DNA of 64,000 nucleotides from a virus: positions 1-64,000 of IMG/VR virus record IMGVR_UViG_3300028666_000032; one strand, written 5' to 3'. A program made the position numbers and the translations under genes. Positions 40,545-47,796 of the stretch are shown here, one piece after another (position 1 is the stretch's first letter; each line of letters starts with the position of its first letter). Below the pieces are notes generated by a model. It was given only the letters and a program-made list of their open reading frames with translations, had not been told where the DNA came from and ran no database searches.

Positions 40545-41315
40545 TCAGCGTTTCTTAGGGTATTTCGGTAGGGCGAGAGACGCATGACAACCACGAATCC
40601 GCTTCGCCGACTCTTCGAGCTTTTCCGCCGTGCTGGCCAATCCGCCCCAAGCATCCGACACACCGGATTTACAGACTGCCACAATCGCATCGATGATTGT
40701 TTGATCGCCGAAATACAGCTTGTTCTCTTCGATGTGCTTCAGCACACCGTCTAAAATCTTCGTTGCCCTTGCGTCTTCGGCGCGAGCCTTATCAACCGCC
40801 ATTTTTATGCGCTGCTCATCGGTTAGGCGCAGCTCCTTAAGGCGTTGCTGGCATATGCTTTCGACCAATGCACTATCGACCTTTCCAGCGCTGCGAAACA
40901 GCGCAGCGACAAACATGCGGTCATATTCCTTCGGTTGCGGGTTTCGCACCGCTTGCTTTTTGATCGACAATCCTTCAGGTGCAGCCAGCATCCATCCCCA
41001 ATTAGCGGGTATCTCGGCTTCATCCTCAATCACTTCATCGCTTGTGACGATCCACCATCTATCGCAGAAGGAAGCGAAGCGTTCGGCCTTTTGAGGATTC
41101 GCAAGTTCTCTCTTCCAATCATACTTGCTGACTTTGATTTCGTAACCGTGCATTTCCAGACCATGCGACGGCCACAGGGCCATACTAATTGCATCGGCAA
41201 AGCCGCTATGACGCGCCCCAGTAGCATCAGGCACTTCAAAGAAGATGGCATGCGTCGGCGCACAGAACTTTGTGCGGAGATGGGTGCATATGTCTTCGGA
41301 ACGCATGTAAGTCAT
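40545..41315 (-). CDS. MmcB-like PD-(D/E)XK protein
   Basis: A 256-residue protein. The first 110 residues look like a PD-(D/E)XK nuclease fold: A-I-F-F-E-V-P near residue 25, S-G-F-A-D-A-I near residue 38, G-Y-E-I-K-V-S-K-Y-D-W near residue 58, W-W-I-V-T near residue 87. A helical C-terminal half follows. It is related in pattern to phage proteins of the MmcB type. It diverges from the serine recombinase gene. Confidence 0.65.
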   Translation of the reverse strand: MTYMRSEDICTHLRTKFCAPTHAIFFEVPDATGARHSGFADAISMALWPSHGLEMHGYEIKVSKYDWKRELANPQKAERFASFCDRWWIVTSDEVIEDEAEIPANWGWMLAAPEGLSIKKQAVRNPQPKEYDRMFVAALFRSAGKVDSALVESICQQRLKELRLTDEQRIKMAVDKARAEDARATKILDGVLKHIEENKLYFGDQTIIDAIVAVCKSGVSDAWGGLASTAEKLEESAKRIRGCHASLALPKYPKKR

Positions 41316-41353
41316 GGGATAGAAAGTCGGCGTTAGTGTAATTCAAATGCCGA

Positions 41354-41382
41354 TTGACATCTGATGGTAGTTACAGTAACGT
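41354..41382 (+). promoter_or_regulatory. promoter for the serine recombinase
   Basis: Perfect TTGACA (41354-41359), 17 bases and TAACGT (41377-41382). GTTAC-A-GTAAC (41370-41380) is an inverted repeat in the spacer and may be an operator. The recombinase ATG lies 41 bases downstream. Confidence 0.65.
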
Positions 41383-41422
41383 ATCACTAACGGTCGTGTC
41401 AACTATTGTTTTCGAGTGTCAA

Positions 41423-42085
41423 ATGCAGGGTAAACGAGGCCCCAAAAAGAAGCCATACATCCACAAAATCGCCGAAACAACGGTTAAGTGGAAAAAGCGC
41501 AAAGACGGCGAGCCGATGATGATCGGGTATGCTCGCGTCTCAATGAACGATCAAAGCAACCAGCGTCAAATAGATTCACTGGTCGAATATGGCGTAGCGC
41601 CAGAAGATATTTTCCAGGACAAACAGAGCGGTAAAACAATGGATAGGCCAGCGTGGCAAGCTTGTTTCCGCGATCTGCAAAAAGACGATTGGCTGGTGAT
41701 CTATTCTCTTGACCGGCTCGGTCGCAACCTTCGCGACCTCCTCGATATTGAGCAACAGCTTTACGAAAAAGGCATCAAACTGAAAGTTATCTGTCAGCCC
41801 ATTGATACCAGTAACGCGGGTGGACGGCATTTCTTTCACATGCTTGCGTCACAGGCTCAATGGGAACGTGAATGGAATTGGGAACGCACGATGCACGGCT
41901 TATCCAAAGCGCGTGATCGCGGAAGCATCGGCGGTCAGCCTTCGCCGTTCTCCGACAAGGAAATCCGCGCAGCATTGCGGAAAGCAAAAACCGTTAGTGG
42001 TGCGGCTAAGATTTTGAAATGCGCAAAGGTGACAATTCATCGGCGCATGAAGGAATGGGAAGCAGCGAAGGAGGCAGCAGCATGA
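41423..42085 (+). CDS. serine recombinase (resolvase/invertase type)
   Basis: A 220-residue recombinase. After a basic 31-residue extension comes the catalytic domain: I-G-Y-A-R-V-S with the nucleophilic Ser at about residue 38, L-D-R-L-G-R-N near residue 100, and the E-helix Q-W-E-R-E-W-N-W-E-R. The C-terminus has a helix-turn-helix (S-G-A-A-K-I-L-K-C-A-K-V-T-I-H-R-R). ATG 41423 is chosen because the open frame before it holds the promoter. It opens the run of tagged genes and could invert, resolve or integrate DNA. Confidence 0.85.
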   Translation: MQGKRGPKKKPYIHKIAETTVKWKKRKDGEPMMIGYARVSMNDQSNQRQIDSLVEYGVAPEDIFQDKQSGKTMDRPAWQACFRDLQKDDWLVIYSLDRLGRNLRDLLDIEQQLYEKGIKLKVICQPIDTSNAGGRHFFHMLASQAQWEREWNWERTMHGLSKARDRGSIGGQPSPFSDKEIRAALRKAKTVSGAAKILKCAKVTIHRRMKEWEAAKEAAA

Positions 42086-42264
42086 GCGACAAACCAGTTA
42101 CGACGAAAGCTCCGTGCGAAGGCGATTGGATAACTTCGCCACCCCACCAATTTGAGATCATAGACAAGATCGAGGAAGCGGGCTGGTTTGGATCGAAGAA
42201 AGTCCGCGTTATTTACAAATGCAAGGCTTGTGGTCGAGTGACCGAGAATGGCGTGAGACTATGA
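42082..42264 (+). CDS. tagged small protein with Cys pair
   Basis: Sixty residues starting M-S-D-K-P-V-T-T; it has C-K-A-C near the end, a possible metal site. Its ATG overlaps the recombinase stop (ATGA), so the array begins in the recombinase transcript. Confidence 0.65.
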   Translation: MSDKPVTTKAPCEGDWITSPPHQFEIIDKIEEAGWFGSKKVRVIYKCKACGRVTENGVRL

Positions 42265-42512
42265 AATCAGATCAGCCGCCCGTCTTAAAAAACAAGCATG
42301 GATCTTTCAGCATCGGCGACAAGGTTTCTTTTGATGTCGAAAACCAGATCAGTGGTGGCTATAGCTGGGACAGCCACGGAGAACTGCGCATGCGCAACGG
42401 CGAGTTGATTATAAAAACGAGACAGGGCGTCGTGACGATTGGCAAAGGTTACGATGCTTATATCGGCTCAATACGTCCGCAGGTAGCCAGTCCATACGAG
42501 AGGCCGCTGTGA
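42261..42512 (+). CDS. untagged small beta-rich protein
   Basis: An 83-residue protein with S-I-G-D-K-V-S-F and several short strands. No tag and no tag-only ORF upstream, so it is an exception. ATGA overlap with the previous gene. Confidence 0.65.
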   Translation: MKSDQPPVLKNKHGSFSIGDKVSFDVENQISGGYSWDSHGELRMRNGELIIKTRQGVVTIGKGYDAYIGSIRPQVASPYERPL

Positions 42513-42688
42513 GGGCGACATCGGACCTTCTTAAGAAAGCAGCCATCCAACTCGAATGGCATATCGAACGGTGCGAGAACGGCACCGAGGAGGAAGGATT
42601 TATTAGCCCGCAGGATGTTTATCCGATGGAGCGATTGGAAATGTCCAAAAGCGTTCTGGCGCAACTCAAGGAAGCTATAAATGGCTGA
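42509..42688 (+). CDS. untagged small helical protein
   Basis: A 59-residue protein with GTG start inside the previous stop (GTGA). Pattern L-L-K-K-A-A-I-Q-L-E-W-H-I-E-R. It overlaps the next, tagged gene by 8 bases. Confidence 0.6.
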   Translation: MRATSDLLKKAAIQLEWHIERCENGTEEEGFISPQDVYPMERLEMSKSVLAQLKEAING

Positions 42689-42881
42689 GCCACAAACGAC
42701 CGACTACGAGACGATCATGGCCGCGCTTTATTATCCCATGAGAGACGATGCAACGTGGGAGAAGATGCAGAAGAAGTGTCATCAGGCGATAGCGGCTTTT
42801 CAGCGTCTAGTCCCACCGCCAGTCAGTAATAAATACGTTGCCCTTGGATGTGAGCCTTTCGGTGTTTCGAATGACCGATAA
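42681..42881 (+). CDS. tagged small protein
   Basis: Sixty-six residues starting M-A-E-P-Q-T-T-D-Y-E-T (CCA CAA ACG ACC). Helical, ends V-S-N-D-R. No family recognised. Confidence 0.65.
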   Translation: MAEPQTTDYETIMAALYYPMRDDATWEKMQKKCHQAIAAFQRLVPPPVSNKYVALGCEPFGVSNDR

Positions 42882-42933
42882 ACCACGAAAGCAGACTAAC
42901 ACCGGCTCAGCCGGAGAAACTAGCTATGGGTGA
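42871..42933 (+). CDS. 20-codon leader ORF with degraded tag
   Basis: M-T-D-K-P-R-K-Q-T-N, then a Ser/Gly stretch. The K-P-x-x-Q-T pattern looks like an eroded tag. Its stop overlaps the GTG of the next gene, and its coding sequence contains the hairpin at 42902-42914. It may couple translation to the untagged gene that follows. Confidence 0.4.
   Translation: MTDKPRKQTNTGSAGETSYG
42902..42914 (+). promoter_or_regulatory. CCGGC-TCA-GCCGG hairpin before GGAGAAACTAG
   Basis: A 5-bp stem with a 3-base loop directly before GGAGAAACTAG and the next start. An equivalent CCGGC/GCCGG stem before the same GGAGAAACTAG occurs at 60992-61007. Confidence 0.5.
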
Positions 42934-43505
42934 GGATCTTGATTGCTTGTGAATGCAGCGGAATTGTAAGGGACGCTTTTATCCAGCGCGGCCATGACGC
43001 TACTTCGTGCGACCTGAAACCGACGCGCCGACTTGGCCCGCACTATCAGGGCGACGTTCGCGACATTCTGCACATGTCTTGGGACATGATGATCGCGCAC
43101 CCGGTCTGCAAGATCATGGCGAACAGCGGAGTTAGATGGTTGCATGAAAGACCAGAACGCTGGAAGCTTTTAGAAGAAGGTTGCGCGTTCTTTAAACTGT
43201 TTATCGACGCGGCTCATATCCCGAAGCGTTGCGTTGAAAACTCCATTATGCACGGCCACGCTAGAAAGTTGATCGGCAGAAAATGGGATCAGATCATTCA
43301 GCCCTGGTGGTTCGGAGCGCCATTTACTAAAGCAGCCGAGTTACATCTAATCGGCCTGCCGAAATTGCCGCAGGAAAGAACGAAGGATAGCTACGATCAT
43401 ATCGAACCGAAATGCTGGAAGATGGCACCGAGTGCCGACCGCGAAGAACTGCGCAGCAATACCGAACCCGAAGTTGCACGAGCCATGGCGGAGTATTGGG
43501 GATGA
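42930..43505 (+). CDS. methyltransferase-like phage protein
   Basis: A 191-residue protein of a common phage family with a Rossmann-like start: R-I-L-I-A-C-E-C-S-G-I-V-R-D-A-F, then S-C-D-L-K-P and M-I-A-H-P-V-C-K-I-M-A-N-S-G-V-R-W-L. Relatives have H-P-P-C at the active-site-like position; here it is H-P-V-C-K. It is distantly similar to cytosine methyltransferases, but activity is unproven. GTG start at 42930 within the previous stop. Confidence 0.7.
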   Translation: MRILIACECSGIVRDAFIQRGHDATSCDLKPTRRLGPHYQGDVRDILHMSWDMMIAHPVCKIMANSGVRWLHERPERWKLLEEGCAFFKLFIDAAHIPKRCVENSIMHGHARKLIGRKWDQIIQPWWFGAPFTKAAELHLIGLPKLPQERTKDSYDHIEPKCWKMAPSADREELRSNTEPEVARAMAEYWG

Positions 43506-43630
43506 AAAACGAACAGACACAAACGACGCCACCATGGGGGAAATGCCCACACTGCAAAACAAACATCCGCGTCAGGAACCGGAGGTTTTATTGCCTTAAG
43601 TGTGACAAAGATCTGGGAGAAGCCAAATGA
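43502..43630 (+). CDS. tagged zinc-ribbon protein
   Basis: Forty-two residues starting M-K-N-E-Q-T-Q-T-T-P; C-P-H-C and C-L-K-C form a compact zinc ribbon. ATGA overlap with both neighbours. Confidence 0.7.
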   Translation: MKNEQTQTTPPWGKCPHCKTNIRVRNRRFYCLKCDKDLGEAK

Positions 43631-43746
43631 ATAGAACGACGCCGGTTAGGGAATTTATGCAGTGGCTACTCCGCGAGCCATTTTGGATTTTCTACATTGC
43701 CGGTGTTGGCCTGCTTTTCCTAAACTTCGTGGGAGCATTCCGATGA
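43627..43746 (+). CDS. tagged 39-residue membrane protein
   Basis: Starts M-N-R-T-T-P; one hydrophobic helix (F-W-I-F-Y-I-A-G-V-G-L-L-F-L). The residue before T-T is Arg, a rare variant. Confidence 0.65.
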   Translation: MNRTTPVREFMQWLLREPFWIFYIAGVGLLFLNFVGAFR

Positions 43747-43907
43747 CATCACAAACGACACTTTCGCCGTCCGAAGAGGAAGCGTTACGCCTTTGGCAAA
43801 AACTGGCATCGGATAATTTGTTCGTGGCTGAGACGCACGACAAGCAACCCGTGAAATATTTCATCAAAGTCGTGTCCAAATGGCTGGAAGCGAGAGGATC
43901 GATATGA
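43743..43907 (+). CDS. tagged small helical protein
   Basis: Fifty-four residues starting M-T-S-Q-T-T-L. Acidic N-terminal helix, basic middle. ATGA overlaps on both sides. Confidence 0.65.
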   Translation: MTSQTTLSPSEEEALRLWQKLASDNLFVAETHDKQPVKYFIKVVSKWLEARGSI

Positions 43908-44170
43908 GCAACCCACAAACGACTGAACATGACAAAGAAGTCGGCGATGTTTTGGCTGATGCGCTCGCCGCGTTGACGAACGAAGCCATGCGCCATATCG
44001 CGAAAATCTCGAATGATAGAGTGGGCGTTATGCTCGCCGTGGCTACCCTATGCACTCACCGTTTCGAAATGGTTTATCGGACCGACTTTGCCGATGCGAT
44101 GCGTGACGCAAAAAAGAAGGACGAAGCGAAGCCCCCAACCGAATACTCCGAGGCTTTGGTGGAGCAATGA
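43904..44170 (+). CDS. tagged helical protein
   Basis: Eighty-eight residues starting M-S-N-P-Q-T-T-E (AAC CCA CAA ACG ACT). Ala-rich helices (D-V-L-A-D-A-L-A-A-L-T-N-E-A). GAGAGGA lies upstream of its ATG. Function unknown. Confidence 0.65.
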   Translation: MSNPQTTEHDKEVGDVLADALAALTNEAMRHIAKISNDRVGVMLAVATLCTHRFEMVYRTDFADAMRDAKKKDEAKPPTEYSEALVEQ

Positions 44171-44202
44171 GCAAAACAGATACCACGAGTGACGCAACGT
44201 GA
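44167..44202 (+). CDS. 11-codon tag-only leader ORF
   Basis: M-S-K-T-D-T-T-S-D-A-T then stop. The whole ORF is little more than the tag. Its TGA overlaps the GTG start of the next, untagged gene, so a ribosome ending here can restart there. Confidence 0.6.
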   Translation: MSKTDTTSDAT

Positions 44203-44789
44203 TTGCCGCGCTGTTTGTCATGCCTAACGGCGCATATTTTAATCTTCCCGATGTCGATCCGTGGGACGAAAAAAGGGATGCGCGGAAATATGACGGGCCG
44301 TATCCGGTTGTTGCTCACCCCCCATGTGCGCGGTGGTCGAGACTGGCAAAATTCTGTGAGGCGCGGCATGGACTAAAGGTTGGGGAGGATGGCGGTTGCT
44401 TCGCAGCTGCTCTAGCGGCGGTTCGTAAGTTCGGTGGCGTGATAGAGCATCCTGCGTTCTCTAAAGCGTGGGCATCGCATGGATTGCCTAGACCGCCGAC
44501 AAAGCATCACGGATGGACTGTCGGGTTAGATGGCGGGGCGTCCTGTTATATCGAGCAGGGAAGATATGGTCATGTAATGAAGAAGGCAACTTGGCTTTAC
44601 GCTTTTAGAGCTGAACTCCCTGAGCTCAAGTGGGGGTACACCCCGGACAGCGAAGGAAAGTTGGCTACCAAACGGGATTGGCGCGGCGGTATGGACAAAT
44701 GGAGAAACGCAACTGGATATAAAGTTGCTAATGCAACGCCACAAGAATTTAAGGAAGTTTTGATCGCAATGGCTAGGAGTGTAAAATGA
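44199..44789 (+). CDS. phage protein with H-P-P-C motif
   Basis: A 196-residue protein with V-V-A-H-P-P-C-A-R-W near residue 38, G-G-C-F-A-A-A-L-A-A-V-R-K-F-G-G-V-I-E-H-P near residue 70, a family seen in many phages and distantly like DNA methyltransferases. Second member of this class in the array after 42930. It is untagged, begins with GTG, and is preceded by a tag-only ORF. Confidence 0.7.
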   Translation: MIAALFVMPNGAYFNLPDVDPWDEKRDARKYDGPYPVVAHPPCARWSRLAKFCEARHGLKVGEDGGCFAAALAAVRKFGGVIEHPAFSKAWASHGLPRPPTKHHGWTVGLDGGASCYIEQGRYGHVMKKATWLYAFRAELPELKWGYTPDSEGKLATKRDWRGGMDKWRNATGYKVANATPQEFKEVLIAMARSVK

Positions 44790-44824
44790 AAGACACAACA
44801 CAAACGACCCGGATAAACACATGA
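44786..44824 (+). CDS. 12-codon tag-only leader ORF
   Basis: M-K-D-T-T-Q-T-T-R-I-N-T then stop; it even has two T-T pairs. ATGA overlaps both the previous gene and the next, untagged gene. Confidence 0.6.
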   Translation: MKDTTQTTRINT

Positions 44825-45126
44825 GGCGCGGATCATCGCAAGCAACCATCGATAGATCGCCCATCAGGACATTTTATACGGTCGGAGGGTTCTATAAACT
44901 ATACGACAATAACTTTGCATCGCAAGGTAAGACCAAATGTGACGTTTGCTGCCAGGAAGAATGGTCGGGAACTTTTTACCACAAAGAGAAATTCAATTGC
45001 TGCAACTCGCACGCTATCTCTGCCGAAAATATCCTCGCATCCGGAGCCACATGGCAAGACGCCCTACAACTATCACTTTGCAACGGAATTTTGATGGAGA
45101 TTAGCAAATGCATGAAGGCGGAATAG
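44821..45126 (+). CDS. untagged Cys-rich protein
   Basis: A 101-residue protein with a Cys cluster (K-C-D-V-C-C-Q-E-E and N-C-C-N-S-H), probably metal binding. It lacks the tag but its start overlaps the tag-only ORF's stop. Confidence 0.65.
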   Translation: MRRGSSQATIDRSPIRTFYTVGGFYKLYDNNFASQGKTKCDVCCQEEWSGTFYHKEKFNCCNSHAISAENILASGATWQDALQLSLCNGILMEISKCMKAE

Positions 45127-45371
45127 CTCCAATCACAGACCGTTTCAATCTTATGGATTTTACGGACTCACTAATCAATGACCTTAAGCTTCTGCGCGAA
45201 GGTGAAATATCAATCCACGAAGCGCACGCTCGCGCCAACCTAGCAAAGCAAGTCCTCAAGTCCGTTCACTACACGATTGTGGCTCAAAAGTTTATGATCG
45301 AGCAGGCGCAGTTGGCAGAGAAGCCGGTTCAAATTGCGAAGGGAAAAAAGAAATGTCCAAAGAAACAGTAA
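45108..45371 (+). CDS. untagged helical protein
   Basis: An 87-residue helical protein (D-S-L-I-N-D-L-K-L-L-R-E-G-E-I) with a Lys-rich end (A-K-G-K-K-K-C-P-K-K-Q). It overlaps the previous gene by 19 bases. Untagged; a start at ATG 45153 is possible. Confidence 0.6.
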   Translation: MHEGGIAPITDRFNLMDFTDSLINDLKLLREGEISIHEAHARANLAKQVLKSVHYTIVAQKFMIEQAQLAEKPVQIAKGKKKCPKKQ

Positions 45372-45481
45372 CGACCGACCTGCTCGACCGGTTCACAGCC
45401 TTTGTGATGGGGGTCCACTTATTGCTCGTTGCCCTAATCATCGGGGTGGCCATCTGGGAGGCAGCACATGGACGATTCTAA
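45353..45481 (+). CDS. tagged membrane protein
   Basis: Forty-two residues starting M-S-K-E-T-V-T-T-D; one transmembrane helix (H-L-L-L-V-A-L-I-I-G-V-A-I-W). Overlaps neighbours by 19 and 14 bases. Confidence 0.65.
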   Translation: MSKETVTTDLLDRFTAFVMGVHLLLVALIIGVAIWEAAHGRF

Positions 45482-45668
45482 AACCACGGTAGACAAAATC
45501 GACAAACTGCTTCGAGAAAGGGCACGCGAACTTCTGGATAGCACGCGCCTCGCAATCGAAATCGCCTTTCGCGATCCGAAGTATCAGCAGCTAGTTTGGA
45601 TGGCGATAGCCGAGACAGCAGAGAAATATGCCAGAGCAGCGGAAAGGGAAGCCAATGCCAAAATCTAA
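45468..45668 (+). CDS. tagged helical protein
   Basis: Sixty-six residues starting M-D-D-S-K-T-T-V (TCT AAA ACC ACG). Long amphipathic helix (L-L-R-E-R-A-R-E-L-L). No family recognised. Confidence 0.65.
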   Translation: MDDSKTTVDKIDKLLRERARELLDSTRLAIEIAFRDPKYQQLVWMAIAETAEKYARAAEREANAKI

Positions 45669-45708
45669 TTCACATCCGACGAGGATGCCATGTTCTTTGG
45701 ACTTTTAA
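45655..45708 (+). CDS. possible leader ORF with degraded tag
   Basis: Seventeen residues, M-P-K-S-N-S-H-P-T-R. The DNA CACATCCGACGAGG differs from the tag form CACAAACGACGAGG by two bases, so it may be a decayed tag-only ORF. It overlaps the next micro-ORF. Confidence 0.35.
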   Translation: MPKSNSHPTRMPCSLDF

Positions 45709-45746
45709 TTTTAGCTTTCTGGATAAAGGAGAGGTTCGATGTCTAA
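45690..45746 (+). CDS. 18-residue hydrophobic ORF
   Basis: M-F-F-G-L-L-I-L-A-F-W-I-K then a charged end. It could be a membrane micro-protein; its stop overlaps the next tagged start. Confidence 0.4.
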   Translation: MFFGLLILAFWIKERFDV

Positions 45747-45921
45747 ACCACAAACGACTGGACGTTCACCAACAACGAAGAAGATTGATCCGACTGTTGG
45801 CCGCGATAGCGTCATCGTTCGCCTTACGCTTCTAACTGGAGCATGTCGCCAGCCGCGTATCTCGAAGAAGCAGATCGAGGATAGTTTGCAACGCTACATC
45901 AAGGAGCTGTCCGATGGCTGA
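45739..45921 (+). CDS. tagged basic protein
   Basis: Sixty residues starting M-S-K-P-Q-T-T-G; AAGGAGAGG upstream is a strong ribosome site. Basic, with a possible helix-turn-helix end. Confidence 0.65.
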   Translation: MSKPQTTGRSPTTKKIDPTVGRDSVIVRLTLLTGACRQPRISKKQIEDSLQRYIKELSDG

Positions 45922-46135
45922 TCCACATACCACGAGCCGTGACATCGACGAAGCTTGCTACGGCGGCATTATGGACGACAAACCTAACACCACGCGACAC
46001 AGCCCCGACTTGTGGGACGAAGCCTACGAAACTGTCGTGACGCTTCGCGGTAGCAGTGATGTGCCAGGGTTCTATATCTGTGTGGAAACGGAATATCAGA
46101 AATTGTTGGAGGCGAGAGATGCCCAATCAAACTGA
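45914..46135 (+). CDS. doubly tagged protein
   Basis: Seventy-three residues with a tag at each of two in-frame starts: M-A-D-P-H-T-T at residue 1 and M-D-D-K-P-N-T-T at residue 20 (ATG 45971). The main body follows the second tag. It looks like a tag-only leader ORF whose stop was lost, fusing it to a gene that had its own tag. Confidence 0.65.
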   Translation: MADPHTTSRDIDEACYGGIMDDKPNTTRHSPDLWDEAYETVVTLRGSSDVPGFYICVETEYQKLLEARDAQSN

Positions 46136-46301
46136 AACGACTGCCAAGGCGCACGAGCTTGCAATGAGGATAAGCCACTTTTGCTGTTCGTCGATACGGC
46201 ACGATGAGACGATTTTGAAATCCGTCACTGAATTTATCCAAGAAGAATTGGATGCCGCTTATACGGATGGATGGAAGGCCGCTAATGGAGAAACGCGATG
46301 A
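46119..46301 (+). CDS. tagged helical protein
   Basis: Sixty residues starting M-P-N-Q-T-E-T-T-A. Contains H-F-C-C and a Trp-containing end (D-G-W-K-A-A). Function unknown. Confidence 0.65.
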   Translation: MPNQTETTAKAHELAMRISHFCCSSIRHDETILKSVTEFIQEELDAAYTDGWKAANGETR

Positions 46302-46330
46302 GTTCACAAACGACGAGGAGAAACCAATGA
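46298..46330 (+). CDS. 10-codon tag-only leader ORF
   Basis: M-S-S-Q-T-T-R-R-N-Q then stop. ATGA overlaps both the previous gene and the following untagged micro-ORF. Confidence 0.55.
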   Translation: MSSQTTRRNQ

Positions 46331-46407
46331 TCGGACATTTCTGTAAGGCGCTTCATAAGTTCATCTTCACCCGCTGGTCTAGCTGCGAGCATTGCCATGG
46401 TAAGTAA
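46327..46407 (+). CDS. untagged 26-residue ORF
   Basis: M-I-G-H-F-C-K-A-L, then S-C-E-H-C-H. Short, Cys/His-containing; starts in the stop of the tag-only ORF and overlaps the lipoprotein start. Confidence 0.45.
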   Translation: MIGHFCKALHKFIFTRWSSCEHCHGK

Positions 46408-46552
46408 GCCAGAAACCACAAGACCTCCAATATGGCTATGGTTGCCGATCACGCTGTTCCTTCTGCTGGGTGCGTCGGTGATTTTATCTGGCTGCTTTAT
46501 GTGTCCATCGATGGACGACAACTGCCCACTCTTGCGAGGCAACGGTGACTGA
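46397..46552 (+). CDS. tagged lipoprotein
   Basis: Fifty-one residues starting M-V-S-K-P-E-T-T-R-P. A hydrophobic segment (L-P-I-T-L-F-L-L-L-G-A-S-V-I) ends in a lipobox I-L-S-G-C. The mature part would be 19 residues with two more Cys. The tag lies ahead of the signal peptide, so it would be removed from the mature protein; this speaks against a role for the tag peptide in the final product. Confidence 0.6.
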   Translation: MVSKPETTRPPIWLWLPITLFLLLGASVILSGCFMCPSMDDNCPLLRGNGD

Positions 46553-46760
46553 TAATCCACAAACCACAAATTCTGATGACTGGCTCGCTGGCTATCATCA
46601 GGCGCTTGAAGATTCAGCAACGCTAGTCGAGACCCATCTAGTCTATCCGTATTGTGCCACGAAATTGCAGCCGATCACTAAGGGACGAGCAACTAAAGGC
46701 AACCAGCCACGCCACGTTTACGCAGAGGCAATAAGGGCAATGAAGGAGACGGGACTATGA
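46545..46760 (+). CDS. tagged protein
   Basis: Seventy-one residues, GTG start, V-T-D-N-P-Q-T-T-N. Pattern W-L-A-G-Y-H-Q-A-L-E-D-S-A-T-L-V is shared in style with the genes at 52336 and 53284. Confidence 0.65.
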   Translation: MTDNPQTTNSDDWLAGYHQALEDSATLVETHLVYPYCATKLQPITKGRATKGNQPRHVYAEAIRAMKETGL

Positions 46761-46792
46761 TCGATAAACCAGAAACCACGAGCTTCACATGA
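46757..46792 (+). CDS. 11-codon tag-only leader ORF
   Basis: M-I-D-K-P-E-T-T-S-F-T then stop. Both ends overlap neighbours by ATGA; the gene that follows has no tag. Confidence 0.6.
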   Translation: MIDKPETTSFT

Positions 46793-46998
46793 CGGACGAC
46801 AACATCATCAAGCTTCAAAATGTGAAAGAGGTTGTTGATCCTGCGTCTTGTGCGAGGAGCGGCAAAATTATGCTCCACTACAACATTGAGGATCACGACA
46901 CGGTTGAACTTGAGGGAAGCATCACGCTGGCGGAGTGCTGCTTTCTTTACATGAAGCTTGGTCAGTATTTGAACTCAGAACTTGGAGATGAGGAATGA
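46789..46998 (+). CDS. untagged protein behind a tag-only ORF
   Basis: Sixty-nine residues, beta and helical segments (K-I-M-L-H-Y-N-I-E; C-C-F-L-Y-M-K-L-G-Q-Y-L). Untagged, with its start inside the stop of the leader ORF. Confidence 0.65.
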   Translation: MTDDNIIKLQNVKEVVDPASCARSGKIMLHYNIEDHDTVELEGSITLAECCFLYMKLGQYLNSELGDEE

Positions 46999-47210
46999 CA
47001 CATACGACCGAGACATTTGAAATCCCCGGCCTACCCGGATTATGGCGGGAGATCGAGGCTCGGTATGATTATGAGAAAGACAAAAGCCGTTGCCCGAATT
47101 GCCACGGTATCGGAATCCCTTGGGCTGGATGGTTTAGTTGCGACACCGCCTGTCACTGCAAGGCCCTGGTGGAAGATGGGCGCGCCTTTGTTCCGGTGGT
47201 GGGGCCATGA
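46995..47210 (+). CDS. tagged Cys-rich protein
   Basis: Seventy-one residues starting M-T-H-T-T-E. C-P-N-C near residue 33 and C-D-T-A-C-H-C near residue 50 suggest zinc binding. Confidence 0.65.
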   Translation: MTHTTETFEIPGLPGLWREIEARYDYEKDKSRCPNCHGIGIPWAGWFSCDTACHCKALVEDGRAFVPVVGP

Positions 47211-47353
47211 CAACTAAAACGACTCGTAAGAAGAAATCGATCCCTTACGATCAAATGTCCGAAGACGAACAGGAAGATTTTCGAAGGGAGACTTGCCGAA
47301 TAGTAAAATGCGCAACCCGATTCAAATGTGATGAGGAAGACGATGAAGACTGA
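47207..47353 (+). CDS. tagged small charged protein
   Basis: Forty-eight residues starting M-T-T-K-T-T-R-K-K-K. Basic start and very acidic end (D-E-E-D-D-E-D). Confidence 0.6.
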   Translation: MTTKTTRKKKSIPYDQMSEDEQEDFRRETCRIVKCATRFKCDEEDDED

Positions 47354-47606
47354 TCCACATACCACGCCTGCCGTTGTCCGATCTCTCGACGACCTTTTCG
47401 CGGAGGCGAGGCGCTATGGACTGATCGACATTTTCGGTTCAGCCGATGGCACCTATTCAGCGAACATCACCTTCTCGACCGTCACCAATACCAAGCTGGA
47501 GGCCAGAAGCGGACACGGCCATCCAACACCAAACATGGCCTTGCAATTCGCGATAGATGCGGCGCGTTCGATTGTCACATCGGTAAAGGAGCTGGCCAAT
47601 GTCTGA
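47343..47606 (+). CDS. tagged protein
   Basis: Eighty-seven residues starting M-K-T-D-P-H-T-T-P. Mixed alpha-beta pattern ending in a helix (Q-F-A-I-D-A-A-R-S-I-V). Starts at 47343 rather than 47328 by analogy with other tags. Confidence 0.65.
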   Translation: MKTDPHTTPAVVRSLDDLFAEARRYGLIDIFGSADGTYSANITFSTVTNTKLEARSGHGHPTPNMALQFAIDAARSIVTSVKELANV

Positions 47607-47796
47607 TTCACAAACGACAATTCCTTGGAAGTCAATCAGCCAATATCATGGCGGCGAAGCTCTGTTCTATTACCCAGAGGTCAAGGGAAGCCAGCACGCT
47701 TCGAACGATAGATCGGCGACATGCGACTTCGGCCTGCCGTGGAAAAACAGGAAGCCAACTTACTTCACCTACGTTTTCCCGCCGGAGGAAGCATGA
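47599..47796 (+). CDS. tagged protein
   Basis: Sixty-five residues starting M-S-D-S-Q-T-T-I. Aromatic-rich end (Y-F-T-Y-V-F-P-P). No family recognised. Confidence 0.65.
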   Translation: MSDSQTTIPWKSISQYHGGEALFYYPEVKGSQHASNDRSATCDFGLPWKNRKPTYFTYVFPPEEA

